Below, piece by piece: positions 48,284 through 59,132 of a stretch of 64,000 nucleotides of DNA. How positions within the stretch are numbered: the stretch's first letter is position 1; each line of letters starts with the position of its first letter. The stretch is from Symbiodinium natans (Eukaryota; Sar; Dinophyceae; Suessiales; Symbiodiniaceae). The DNA lies in the NCBI GenBank assembly GCA_905221605.1, contig CAJNDS010000710.1, positions 1 to 64,000 of the forward strand. Direction: 5' to 3'. The position numbers were made by a program, and so were the translations under genes. The notes below the pieces were generated by a model. The model was given only the letters and a program-made list of their open reading frames with translations, was not told the origin of the DNA and ran no database searches.

Positions 48284-50720
48284 GCAGAGGATGGCTCTGC
48301 AATGGAGCGGGGCAGCGCCAAAGGTAGAAGACCCGCAGAGGATGGCTCTGCAATGGCAGAAAGACCCGCAGAGGATGGCTCTGCAATGGAGTGGGGCGGC
48401 GCCAGCGGTCGAAGGACCCGCAGAGGATGGCTCTGCAATGGAGGCCGCGTCGGCAAAAAAAAACCGCTGACAGTCAGCAAAAAAAAAAACGCAGAGGATA
48501 GCTCTGCAATGGCAGAAGGACCCGCAGAGGATGGCTCTGCAATGTAGTGGGGCGGCGCCAGCGGTCGAAGGACCCGCAGAGGATGGCTCTGCAATGGAGG
48601 CCGCGTCGGCAAAAAAAATCCGCTGAGAGTCAGCAAAAAAAAAACCGCAGAGGATGGCTCTGCAATGGCAGAAGGACCCGCAGAGGATGGCTCTGCAATG
48701 TAGTGGGGCGGCGCCAGCGGTCGAAGGACCCGCAGAGGATGGCTCTGCAATGGAGGCCGCGTCGGCAAAAAAAAATCCGCTGAGAGTCAGCAAAAAAAAA
48801 AACCGCAGAGGATGGCTCTGCAATGGCAGAAGGACCCGCAGAGGATGGCTCTGCAATGTAGTGGGGCGGCGCCAGCGGTCGAAGGACCCGCAGAGGATGG
48901 CTCTGCAATGGAGGCCGCGTCGGCAAAAAAATCCGCTGAGAGTCAGCAAAAAAAAAACCGCAGAGGATGGCTCTGCAATGGCAGAAGGACCCGCAGAGGA
49001 TGGCTCTGCAATGTAGTGGGGCGGCGCCAGCGGTAGAAGGACCCGCAGAGGATGGCTCTGCAATGGAGGCCGCGTAGGCAAAACAAATCCGCTGAGAGTC
49101 AGCAAAAAAGAACCGCAGAGGCTGGCTCTGCAATGGAAGAAGGACCCGCAGAGGATGGCTCTGCAATGGAGTGGGGCGGCGCCAGCGGTAGAAGGACCCG
49201 CAGAGGATGGCTCTGCAATGGAGGCCGCGTCGGCAAAAAAAAAACCGCTGACAGTCAGCAAAAAAAAAAACGCAGAGGATAGCTCTGCAATGGCAAAGGA
49301 CCCGCAGAGGATGGCTCTGCATGTAGGGGGCGGCGCCAGCGGTAGAAGACCCGCAGAGGATGGCTCTGCAATGAGGCCACGTCGGCAAAAAAAAGAAAAA
49401 CCGCTGAGAGGCGCAAAAAAAAAACCGCAGAGGATGGCTCTGCAGGCAGAAGGACCGCAGAGGATGGCTCTGCAATGTAGTGGGGCGGCGCCAGCGGTAG
49501 AAGGACCCGCAGAGGATGGCTCTGCAATGGAGGCCGCGTCGGCAAAAAAAACAAATCCGCTGAGAGTCAGCAAAAAAAAAAACCGCAGAGGATGGCTCTG
49601 CAATGGCAGAAGGACCCGCAGAGGATGGCTCTGCAATGTAGTGGGGCGGCGCCAGCGGTCGAAGGACCCGCAGAGGATGGCTCTGCAATGGAGGCCGCGT
49701 CGGCAAAAAAAACCGCTGAGAGTCAGCAAAAAAACAAAAAAAAAACGCAGAGGATGGCTCTGCAATGGCAGAAGGACCCGCAGAGGATGGCTCTGCAATG
49801 TAGTGGGGCGGCGCCAGCTGTAGAAGGACCCGCAGAGGATGGCTCTGCAATGGAGGCCGCGTCGGCAAAAAAAAACCGCTGAGAGTCAGCAAAAAAAAAC
49901 CGCAGAGGCTGGCTCTGCAATGGAAGAAGGACCCGCAGAGGATGGCTCTGCAATGGAGTGGGGCGGCGCCAGCGGTAGAAGGACCCGCAGAGGATGGCTC
50001 TGCAATGGAGGCCGCGTCGGCAAAAAAAAAAAATCCGCTGAGAGTCAGCAAAAAAAACCGCAGAGGATGGCTCTGCAATGGCAGAAGGACCCGCAGAGGA
50101 TGGCTCTGCAATGGAGTGGGGCGGCGCCAGCGGTAGAAGGACCCGCAGAGGATGGCTCTGCAATGGAGGCCGCGTCGGCAAAAAAAACCGCTGAGAGTCA
50201 GCAAAAAAAAAAACCCGCAGAGGATGGCTCTGCGTTGGCAGAAGGACCCGCAGAGGATGGCTCTGCAATGGAGTGTGGCGGCGCCAGCGGTCGAAGGACC
50301 CGCAGAGGATGGCTCTGCAATGGAGGCCGCGTCGGCAAAACAAATCCGCTGAGAGTCAGCACAAAAAAAAAACGCAGAGGATGGCTCTGCAATGGCAGAA
50401 GGACCCGCAGAGGATGGCTCTGCAATAGCAGAAGGACCCGCAGAGGATAGCTCTGCGGGGGCGCCAAACGTAAAAAAAAGAAACCGCAGAGGATGGCTCT
50501 GCAACGCAGGCCGCGTCAGCCAAACAAAAAGAAGAACCGCAGAGGATGGCTCTGCAATGGCAGAAGGACCCGCAGAGGATGGCTCTGCAATAGCAGAAGG
50601 ACCCGCAGAGGATGGCTCTGCAATGGAGTGGGGCGGCGCCAGCGGTAGAAGGACCCGCAGAGGATGGCTCTGCAATGGAGGCCGCGTCGGGGGGAAAAAA
50701 AAAAAAAGGCAGAGGATTGC
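48284..50720. repeat. Hairpin satellite: about 48 copies of a palindromic 22-mer
   Basis: The word CGCAGAGGATGGCTCTGCAA recurs about 48 times (hand count; variants GATAG and GCTGG in the loop). GCAGAG and CTCTGC pair, leaving a five-base loop, so each copy can fold. Three copies make a higher-order unit of about 155 bases with fixed spacers (GGCAGAAGGACC; TAGTGGGGCGGCGCCAGCGG; AGGCCGCGTCGGC plus an A-run, then CCGCTGAGAGTCAGC plus an A-run). A-run length varies from copy to copy, which breaks reading frames, so the long open frames on both strands are not taken as genes. Confidence 0.93.
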
Positions 50721-50749
50721 TCTGCAATGGAGGGCGCGGCGCCAAAGGT

Positions 50750-51950
50750 AGAAAGATCTGCGAAGGAGCGCGGCGCCAGGCGCAAACCGGTACTGTCGCC
50801 CCCAGTTGGCCCCCCTGAGTCGGCTGGTTGGGTGCTCATCGGTCTTCAACAAAGACCTTAGTACCGCCCCTGGGGTCCTCAACCAGCAGCTACCAACACA
50901 GGGAAGTTCCCCAACCAGGGCCCAGGGGACTTCATATAGTGGCCCCGTGAATGGCACTGAAATACATACCTGCTGAGACCTGCATTGCACGTGTTTTGCA
51001 TGGTCTACGCGTCTGCATGTGTACAGACAGATGCAGTAGTGAGAAATCTAAAATCTCGGAGAAGCGCGGTGTCTTCGATCAGTGTCGCTGCATCCCTGGC
51101 GACACATGTGCAGCTCGCCGACACTGGACGACCTTGCAAGTCCCTAAACTGGCAGCACTCTTGGATAATCTTGGATACTACAGTGCTGCGCGACTTTTGC
51201 AAGCCTCAAAACTGCCAAAAGCTCCAGAAGCTTCACGTGACGGCTGGGGCTGAGGCACGAGCCGCTGCTCTCACCAAACCGGGCCTGAGCAAAGGGGATG
51301 TGGTGGGAACCTAGCTGCAGCTTTCGGAAGCTGTCGCACATGACCCTGCCAAGTGAATGCGGCCTCCAGCTGGGAGGCTGGAATGCCGGGCATGGGCCTG
51401 CCAGCTCACTCAACTCCTCTGAAGCAAGCAGTAGCGGACAGCGGCCTCTGGGCCGGACTGGCTCTTCATAAAAAGCACATTACGTGTCTATGTGTGTTGT
51501 TGAAGGTTTGTTAGGTTTACTGTGGGCCTCAGGTTTATAGAGTTTCGGCCGTAGGGCCTTCAAGTGGCTTCAAGGCTTCATGGCACAGAGTGCTTTGCAT
51601 GCTTTGTTTGCCGGGCGCCAGACGCCTGGCCCATGGAGGCATCTACACGCAACTACACATCAAGAGAAAGCCCTGAAGCCGAGAGTCTCCACGAGAGCTG
51701 CAGGATGGGCCCTGGCACGTATGACTGTCTGACCTCATGATGTACGGCGCGCTGGAAAGCACAGGCGCGTGCGGACTGCGGACTGTTTTTTTGCCGAGCC
51801 CGACTGCGTTCTTCTTCAAACCTTTGCAGGACCCCAGCGGTTTGGTGAAGAGCGGCGGGTCTCTCAAGCCCATGATCTCCAGGTCGCACTTCTAGCAATA
51901 CACACACGCAAAGAGCCCAAGCTCCAGGAACCTAGGAACGAAGAGTGGCC
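50750..51950. other. Gap: 3' flank of gene C, nothing supported
   Basis: Lies between the satellite and the stop codon of the SNF2-RING gene, so it likely holds its 3' untranslated region. No polyadenylation signal can be assigned with confidence. Confidence 0.5.
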
Positions 51951-51951
51951 T

Positions 51952-53160
51952 TTATGCAGCTTCTGCTGCTCCCTGCTGTCTCTGGTGCAGGTCGTGTATG
52001 TGTTCCTCGACAGTATGGCGTGTAACGAAGCGCCAAACATGAACCTCGCTCCGCATCTGACCAACGCGCCTGACTCGAGCAAGTGCCTGCTTCTCATATG
52101 CCACTGCTGTGCTCAGTGTGTCTGCATTCATGGGATGCACAAAGAAGACGTGGCTTGCTTCAGTGAGGTTCGTCCCCGACGCCACATTGTCCAAGGAAAG
52201 CAAGAGCACAAAGCAGTCGGGAGCTGTGCAGAATCTTTTCATGATGGTGGACATCTCTCGACCTTTGTTCCTGCCGCGCGGTAGCCGCTCGGCAGGAAGT
52301 TGGTGAGTCTGCAGCGCGGCTGCCACTCTGTCCTCCAGCTCCTGCCATTGCACGAAGACGATGGCTTTGGCAGTAGGATCATCGGCTCGGATGTTCCTGA
52401 GGCATTGTGCGATGGCATGTAGCTTGGACCCATGCTTGCGTAGCTCAGGCGTTAGCTGTTCAAGTCTGCGCTCGGGCTCTGGGGCCTCTTGCAGTTCAAG
52501 CAAAACCGAAGACATCGTGCGACCAGATGCCTGCTGGCGGCACTGCGGACAGCGGCCCTGCTGCTGCAAGGCACGGACCACGCAAGATCGGTGGAAGACA
52601 TGTGAGCACTGCAACATGACAAGATCTGCCAGGGCATCTGCGGAACCGAGGCAGATCGAGCAAGTGTAGTCTTTAAGCTCTTCCGTATCTGAGATGCCTC
52701 GCAGCTGCCATGTGTAGAAGTCGAGGCTTCGATGTGCCGAATCTAGGAGCCCTGCCAGCGTCTGAAAGCCACTTGTGAAAGCCTTGTTGAGATTTTGGAG
52801 CACGTTGCGACCACATGTGAGCGAACAAGTTGCCATTTCGGAAAGAATCTCATCTGACCCCGCAGCTGGCTTAGCTCGTACAACAGAATGAAGTACGACA
52901 TGGCGATCTGCCTGTCTCGTGTAGACCTCTGTATCACGCACGGGCTGCTTCAGGCGCACGTCTATCCGTAGGCGAATTTCACCGTGCTGGTCCAGCATGT
53001 CGATGCACGTTTCAAGGCATTGCCGACTTGGGTCTTTGGACATCCAATCTTCGGCAGTGCACCTGGAGAGCCTGGTCATGAACTCCTTGGCCTCAGCATG
53101 TTGGAGGTCCACTGTCAGGGCTCTTTGTGCATCCGGCCAGCATGACCTTGGCGGACCCAG
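51952..53160 (-). CDS. Gene C exon 4: RING and C-lobe helicase
   Basis: About 400 residues to the TAA stop. Helical region, RING finger at about 52680-52550, then helicase C-terminal domain with motifs IV-VI. The 5' limit is not solved. Confidence 0.85.
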   Translation of the reverse strand: MGPPRSCWPDAQRALTVDLQHAEAKEFMTRLSRCTAEDWMSKDPSRQCLETCIDMLDQHGEIRLRIDVRLKQPVRDTEVYTRQADRHVVLHSVVRAKPAAGSDEILSEMATCSLTCGRNVLQNLNKAFTSGFQTLAGLLDSAHRSLDFYTWQLRGISDTEELKDYTCSICLGSADALADLVMLQCSHVFHRSCVVRALQQQGRCPQCRQQASGRTMSSVLLELQEAPEPERRLEQLTPELRKHGSKLHAIAQCLRNIRADDPTAKAIVFVQWQELEDRVAAALQTHQLPAERLPRGRNKGREMSTIMKRFCTAPDCFVLLLSLDNVASGTNLTEASHVFFVHPMNADTLSTAVAYEKQALARVRRVGQMRSEVHVWRFVTRHTVEEHIHDLHQRQQGAAEAA

Positions 53161-55731
53161 CCTAGACATCAGATTCGCGTAGCCGGACATGCCACTTTAC
53201 TACTCTGTACGACATGATGCTGCTGACGCGGAACAAGAAAGATGCCCGGGAGGCCTCAATTTCCAGCTGACGGCACAAGTCCTGGATACGGGCACGCTTG
53301 CTGGTGCCGAGCAAGCGCACAGCCGCCGCTGCATCCTCGAAAGATGCGCAAGAGTCAAGCGCGACTACACAAGTGCCACCCCATGCAGGTCCTCAGCATT
53401 CATGTCGAGGCAGAAGTGAGCACAGCGCTGTAGAAGTTGCATTCGCACCTCCGCACTGACCTCCCCATAGCCTGCCTGCAAGATTTCAGGTTGGCAGGTG
53501 TGGAGTGTGAGCAGTGGAGCGTGAGCTGTGGGGCGCGGGCGCTGGGTGCGGGGCGCGGGGCGCGGGGCGCGGGGCGCGGGGCGCGGGGCGCAGAGCGCGG
53601 GACGTGGGGCGCGGGGCGCGGGGTGCGGGGTGCGGGGTGCGGGCTGGGATGGGGTGCCTGTGCAACACAGAAGTTGGAGTCTAGTGGCGGCCTAGGCAAC
53701 TTCACCTCACGTCCTCAATGCTGGACCTTTGCATGCAGCCGTGCAAGGCATCCCTGAAAATGCCACGGCCCTGCGCACCTCCAAATCGAAGACAAAGTGG
53801 TCGTGGCAAGCTTGCCGATAAATCAGTCGCTCTTCCGCCGTGTGCTCCACGAACTCATGGTGCTCTCTGATGGCAATAGCCTCAGCAAGGCTGGAAGAGC
53901 TCTGCCGGACGAAGCCATGGATCATGACCTGGCATTCCTCACGCAGCTTTTGCTGCGCTGCCTCCGCCTTCAAGTTCTTTGACAGACGGTTTTCTAAAGC
54001 CAAAGCCATGGTAGGAGAAGCCTCTTTGCGGACATAGTTCAGGAGCTCAGCAACTTCCATGATGGACTCCGTGTTACTCAAAGGCGGCGTGCCCGAGAGG
54101 CCCCAGCGGTAGGTGGCCCCTATCGACTTCAGCACCTCGCGTGTCGACATCTTCCAGGATTCCGTCTCGTGAAACTCGTCAAGCACCATCCGACGCCACC
54201 AGATGGCTTCAAACAGAACCGGTGCAGAGCAAAGAGCCGCTTGCAAGAGACTTTTGTCGTGCCACTTTTCAACACAATCGTGCAAGGCTCTCTGCTTCTC
54301 AGCCATGATCATGCCTGTTGCTGGGTCTTCAGGCTGCCACATCTCCAGCGTCTCCCTCACGTCAGCCAGGTGCCTCATTGAACCCAACAAGCCAGTCGAT
54401 GCAATCACCACATTGAAGTGCTCGCACAGGCATCCCAAGCGAAGTCGCTTCACATCGGTTGTGGACTCAATCGTGAGGATCTTCAAGCTCCCAATGCCCT
54501 TCACTGGCTCCGTGCGAGATCGGCCGGGCTTCTCACGAATGACGTGCACCTTCACCTTGCGGCCTTGCAGGCAGAGCCGATTCAGCATGTCCCTGGGGTT
54601 GTAATAGGCATTGTGGATGTCGGGGGCAGAGCCCTCCAATCTGTATGAGCCGATGAGCAGGTCCCCTGGCGCAGATCGAACCTGCATCGCCTCGATTTTG
54701 TCTCCAACTTGCAACTTTCTCTCTGGCTTGAGGCTCTGATGTTGGCGCTGCAACTCAGAGCTGATTTCGGACACAATCCACTCCCGCCCGGAACCAACCA
54801 GCCGAAAAGGGCACTCGTCCGCGGTCAGCGTGATGGGATCCAGTGCAGGGCGGTAAGGACCCTTCGGCTTTGCAGTGCGACAGAGCTGCACCCCTTCCTC
54901 GCCGAGGAATTTCCAAAACTCGTCCTCCCACTGCTGGACAAGGTGCGGAGGGCACATGATGAGAGTTGCAGAGTTTTTGATGTAGCCGCGTGGCCTCTCG
55001 CCGCAATCCGCCGCCTGCGCCCTTTGCTGCTCCTCCGCGAGAAGCCCTATGGTTGTGGCGGTCTTGCCATACCCCATCTTGTCAGCAAGCAGCCCACCCT
55101 TCAGGCCCTCACTTCGTGCCTCCTGCCCGTACATCCAAGCCAGGGAGCGCAGCTGCTCTTCTCTCAGCGGAAATCTCTTGAAGGCGGTAGGGTTGCTGGC
55201 TGCCGGACCGGCATTCCCCACCAGCTGAAACCCTCGCCGGTCTTCGTGACGTGGCCGTTTCGCAGCAGGAAGGGCCCAAAGTTCAGGGTCCTCCACCTGC
55301 TGAGGTTGCTGACTTGCCGCCTCGGGGAGGGCCTCCCTGAGCGAGCATGGCGAGCGTTCCTGCGAGCCCTGCAGGCCCTGGTCAGATTGGGAGGGTTTTG
55401 ACCCTTCCGCCGTTTCCGCTGTGTCTGAGGCCACCTCGGCCTCGCCGAAAGTGATGGACTCCAGCTTTCGCAGGCGCTGAGGCAGCGCACCCGGGGCCTC
55501 GGCCCCGAAGCATATCTCCTCAAGCCTCCGCAGTCGCGACACCAAGCCCTCCCCATCCCCAGAGATTGTCTCCAGGAACACCTGCTCGAGCCGGGCAAGG
55601 CGGTCCATCAAAGTGGTCATGGCACCCAGGATCAAGTCTGCTGCGTGCTCTGAAGTTGCTTGATGCTGCAAAGTGGGGTCTAGCTGCACTGAGATCCGCA
55701 ACTCTAATGCGCGCCACGCCAATCGCTTCAA
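51952..55731 (-). CDS. Gene C: SNF2-family ATPase with internal RING finger (RAD5/RAD16/HLTF/SHPRH type)
   Basis: Four or more exons. N-lobe helicase motifs: I LLADKMGYGKTATTIGLL, Ia TLIMCPPHLVQQW, II VLDEFHE, III RWGLSGTPPLSN. RING finger: CSICL, then CSHVFHRSCV, then GRCPQC (C3HC4). C-lobe: AKAIVFVQW, VASGTNLTEASHVFFVHP (motif V) and QALARVRRVGQ (motif VI). A RING between the two lobes is the signature of DNA-repair or chromatin translocases that also act as ubiquitin ligases, in the nucleus. The N-terminal 180 residues hold short coiled-coil repeats (LARLEQVFLE, LRRLEEICFG, LRKLESITFG). The stop is TAA at 51954-51952. The start is uncertain: the first ATG in frame is at 55620 but the frame is open to 55731. 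Motifs I and II are slightly unusual (KMGYGKT for DMGLGKT; DEFH for DEAH). Confidence 0.88.
53190..53335 (-). CDS. Gene C exon 3
   Basis: DAAAAVRLLGTSKRARIQDL, then CRQLEIEASRASFLF. The start at 53335 is solved (after TTTCGAG). The frame changes between here and the next exon, so a further short intron lies somewhere in 53260-53150. Helical, as in the linker before the RING of SHPRH-type proteins. Confidence 0.6.
53336..53391 (-). other. Intron, GA-AG, 56 bases (gene C)
   Basis: Donor GCTGAG|GACCTG, acceptor TTTCGAG|GATGCA, phase 0, giving MNAE-DAAAAVRLLG. It carries an in-frame TAG, so it must be removed. GAGGA occurs at both ends. Confidence 0.65.
53392..53475 (-). CDS. Gene C exon 2
   Basis: 28 residues, AGYGEVSAEVRMQLLQRCAH and on to MNAE. 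Both limits are solved: acceptor TTGCAG at 53476, and the end at 53392 before a GA donor. Confidence 0.75.
53476..53778 (-). other. Intron, GT-AG, 303 bases (gene C)
   Basis: Donor TTGGAG|GTGCGC, acceptor CTTGCAG|GCAGGC, phase 0. It contains the GGGGCGC minisatellite. Confidence 0.8.
53510..53660. repeat. G-rich minisatellite (GGGGCGC)n inside gene C intron
   Basis: About 14 copies of GGGGCGC/GGGGTGC on the plus strand within the 303-base intron 53778-53476. With many G4 runs it can form G-quadruplexes in the template strand. Confidence 0.93.
53779..55731 (-). CDS. Gene C exon 1: coiled-coil repeats and N-lobe ATPase
   Basis: Ends exactly at 53779 before GT. Carries Walker A (GYGKT), the DEFH box and the SGTPP motif. 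The region between motifs Ia and II is long, with SHPRH-like inserts. The last residues HDHFVFDLE join in phase 0 to AGYGEVSAEV of the next exon. Confidence 0.85.
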
Positions 55732-55859
55732 GGCTAGTTTGTGCTTCTGCCTTGTGCCTCGAGCCTGTGTGCTGCAGCAGGGGCGACAGTTCCAAGCCGT
55801 CTCGTCAGTTCACTGGCCGCAAGGGGGAAACATAAGGTTTCACGACTCAGCTCACTGCA

Positions 55860-55965
55860 GGGAAGCATGATCATGGTAACCATGGTGATCATGGTGATCA
55901 TGGTGATCATGGTGATCATGATGATCATGAGATCATCATGATGATCATGATGGACGTTGCTCAGG
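55860..55965. repeat. (GATCATGGT)n repeat
   Basis: Repeats of GATCATGGT and GATCATGAT just upstream of gene C. GATCATGATC words are self-complementary, so the tract can form hairpins. Followed by a short (GGA)n tract. Confidence 0.9.
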
Positions 55966-55999
55966 CGGAGGAGGAGGAGGAGGAGAAGGAGAGCTATCA

Positions 56000-57250
56000 T
56001 GATGGTTGGTATTGTCATGCTTATGACTTTGCACACCATCGTTCCACTGCCACAGGCACAGAATTGCATGCAAAAGCCTTGCACGCAGAAGCCCTGAAGA
56101 CCTGGAGGCTTCACATGTTGTGTGCCGCTGAGCTCAGGCCATCACGTACCCCGATCGCCTGGAGACTGGTCAAAGTTTGGGTTTACAAGGGTTCCGCTCC
56201 CATTTGAGCTCGTATCTCACTTGAACAACCTGGGATCGACAACTTCGTCACGTAAAGGACTTTTCAACACGCTAATATGAATATTGCAAGTTGTCCATCA
56301 AAGGGCCCGAAGCAAAGCGAGCTGAGAGATGTGTTCGCATGAGGACGTCCTTCCCCCCGGGTCCAAGGCCAACCCCACCAATGCACATCTGCAAGTATGG
56401 TCCGTATCACTTAGTGATACAGATCTTGGCGCATCTCGTTGGCTTCCCGATGCTTCTTGCTCTATCCCATCGCGAAGAGTCACTCAATCAATTCAACTAG
56501 TATCCTGAGGTTCATTTGTTGGTTTGGGGCGCCCTTGGGGTTGGGAGCATTGAGGCTACAATCAAAGGCCCCTGTTTAGATCAACAGCTATATTTTGCAG
56601 CTCTGAGGGCCAAGCATAAGAGCCTGTCCAAGGGATCATCGACAGCTGGTAGGCAATCCTGAAATTCAGGGCCATGTCAATTACCATGTACTCCTACTTC
56701 AGCCAACAGGTGAACTGGACGGGCCTGTGCATCAGAAAGCTGTTCGAGGCCGCGCGACAGAAGGCAAGCATGTTCTCTGCTGCGCCTGCCCTGCCTCAAG
56801 CCCCTCGAATGCGAGGCCATTGCCCAGAATCCGGATAACCTCTCTGACTAGTTCACCCGAGTCTTCGTGTTGTTCCACCACATGCTCTTGGTAGCAGAGA
56901 CTAGGTGGATCTACGCCATGTCTTGACACCGGCAGCTTCAGTACAAACATCTGCAAACTCAGTGCTGAAGACGTCGGCTGTCCTGACTGTGGAGCGCATG
57001 GAAGATGGTGTGAGTGAGGCCTTTTCGCCAGAGACGCAAACAACGATGAGGGCAGCAATGATATGAGTCTGGAAAAACTAAAGGACACACTGGCATCTGG
57101 CGCAGACAGCCAGATACTTCAAAGATCCCTCTTTGAGGCAGCTTTGAGGAAATCCAGTTTCAGCCGCTGGCTGGATGTGGATGCTTCAGCCAACTTTCAG
57201 GCATTCGTTTTGAAGATGCCCTTCATGCGGCTCGTCATTCTTCAACTCAC
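56000..57250. other. Gap between genes C and D
   Basis: One minus-strand segment at about 56960-56760 (VDPPSLCYQEHVVEQHEDSG, VREVIRILGNGLAFEG) has coding-like composition but no family and no solved splice sites. The rest shows nothing. Confidence 0.35.
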
Positions 57251-57252
57251 CA

Positions 57253-58430
57253 CTATGCAAACTGATTGCAGTAGTGATTGGGCCACGGCGCATTAAGAAT
57301 CCTCTCGTTCATAGTGACTGTGGTCATATACTCCCACGTACCCGAATCAGTGATGGATTCTATGCCGTTCGACGGATTGTAGCCAGCTTGGTCCCGAATG
57401 TCCTCCAGCAATGTGTTGACTGCGCCCAGAACCCGGAGTGGCTTGAGCGTCTTTGGAATATTTTTCAGGCAGAGAACGAAAGTGATGTCTTGCCCAGACG
57501 CAACCAAGTTCATGTAGATGTTGTTGTAGTAGGGCATACCAAACCTCTCCTTCAGGACGTTAGAAATTGGGGTCCAGATCTCATCCGCCGAAGACCACGC
57601 TGCATAATCTGTTGGCACAATATGGTATTCGCCTCGCATGGCCAAGCAGTCGTAGTCGGGTCCACTGCATAAGTCTCTCGAGGCACAGTTGTAGTCAGGG
57701 TGCTCAGTGTTGAAGATGTATTCCCACGTGTCGCAAGTTACTACCAAATCGGCTGCTGCATCACAGGCATCTTCCTGAACAGATCCTGGCCACTGTTTGT
57801 CACATTTTTCCGACATCCAAGACCACACACAAACATCCGGCCGCGAAGGCGTCTCACACCCAGATGCCGGCCGGAACCGTGGACACTGAGGAGGAGGCTG
57901 TGTGTTTCCATATGAAATGTTCTTCTCTTTCAACATCTCGCCAAGGCTGGTGGGCAGGGTCACGCACGCTCTCTCCTTCAAAAGGTTATCTTTGTCTTGA
58001 GGCTCCAGAATCTGGCCAGCCGTGCACTGTGTGACTCCACTATTGCTGTTGAATTGGGGGTGACTTCCGAAGGCAAACTTCAAGACCTCCTTGTCCCTGA
58101 ACACATAGTCAGCCGCTTGAGTTGCCGACGTGCCGCTTGTCACGCTGCAGTTGTTCTTCACCCCGTAGTGCAGCTGCAGGTAGGTGTCATAAGTGCCGCC
58201 ACATTCGTGTGTCTCACCTTAGGAAGCTGGAGCTGCTGCATCTCCAGGCTTCCGTGGCCCAGGCTTAGACTTTGGCCTAACAAGAGCTGAGGCCGAGACA
58301 GGTGCTCACCCAGGCTTCTTGTCCATACGCGGCCGGCTTCAAGATCACCGAGGAGTTTCCACTGGCGTAGTGGAAGTCATAGCTGAAGTCCTCCCAACGC
58401 AGGAAACCCCAAGGTCTTATGGGAAACTGA
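57253..58430 (-). CDS. Gene D: cysteine-rich protein of unknown family (two exons seen)
   Basis: Exon of about 58430-58320 reads [33 protein letters not shown] and ends before a GT donor (TGGGTGAGC). The exon from about 58215 to the TAG stop at 57255-57253 reads [20 protein letters not shown] and continues for about 315 residues with at least 16 cysteines, N-x-S/T sites, [37 protein letters not shown] and [13 protein letters not shown]. The TWEY motif occurs twice. The composition suggests a secreted or luminal disulfide-rich protein. No signal peptide is seen because the 5' end is missing. No domain recognised. Confidence 0.65.
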
Positions 58431-58491
58431 GCCGTTCTTCACTGATGCAAGGCATGGCACTCTTGGCCAGACATCTCCCTGCAACGTGCGC

Positions 58492-58506
58492 ACAGACACA
58501 GACACA

Positions 58507-58551
<45 letters not shown>

Positions 58552-58635
58552 ACACACACACACACACACACAGAGACAGACACACAGACACACAGACACA
58601 CAGACACACAGACACACAGACACACAGACACACAG

Positions 58636-58669
<34 letters not shown>

Positions 58670-58857
58670 AGACACACAGACACACAGACACGCAGACACA
58701 CAGACACACAGACACACAGACACACAGACACACAGACACACAGACACACAGACACACAGACACACAGACACACAGACACACACACACACAGACCCAGACA
58801 CACCACACACACACACAAAGACCCAGACACACACACACACACACACCACACACACAG

Positions 58858-58892
<35 letters not shown>

Positions 58893-59132
58893 GACACGAA
58901 CGCAGACACACACACACACACACACACACACGGACAGAGACACACACACGGACAGAGACACGCAGAGACACACACACACAGAGACACACACTCAGACACA
59001 CAGAGACACACAGAGACACACAGAGACACACAGAGACACACAGAGACACACAGCGACACACAGCGACACAGAGACACACAGAGACACACAGAGACACACA
59101 GAGACACGCGCGCGCACACACACACACACACA
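58492..59132. repeat. (CA)n / (CACAGA)n microsatellite, 640 bp
   Basis: A long tract of CACACAGA and CA repeats with a central CACACAGAC variant and a GAGACACACA-rich right part, ending in CGCGCGCACACA. Open frames through it on both strands (Thr-His or Cys-Val repeats) are artefacts. It lies directly upstream of gene D. Confidence 0.98.

Noticed and set aside
48284-50720. CRISPR-like array (short palindromic repeats at regular spacing).
   Set aside because: The spacers are the same few sequences repeated, there are no cas genes and the setting is eukaryotic. It is a satellite.
48200-50990. Very long open frames on both strands (up to 786 codons, Ala-Glu-Pro-Ser repeats on the minus strand).
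   Set aside because: They exist because the satellite unit lacks stop codons in several frames. A-run lengths vary and shift the frame, and both strands are open at once.
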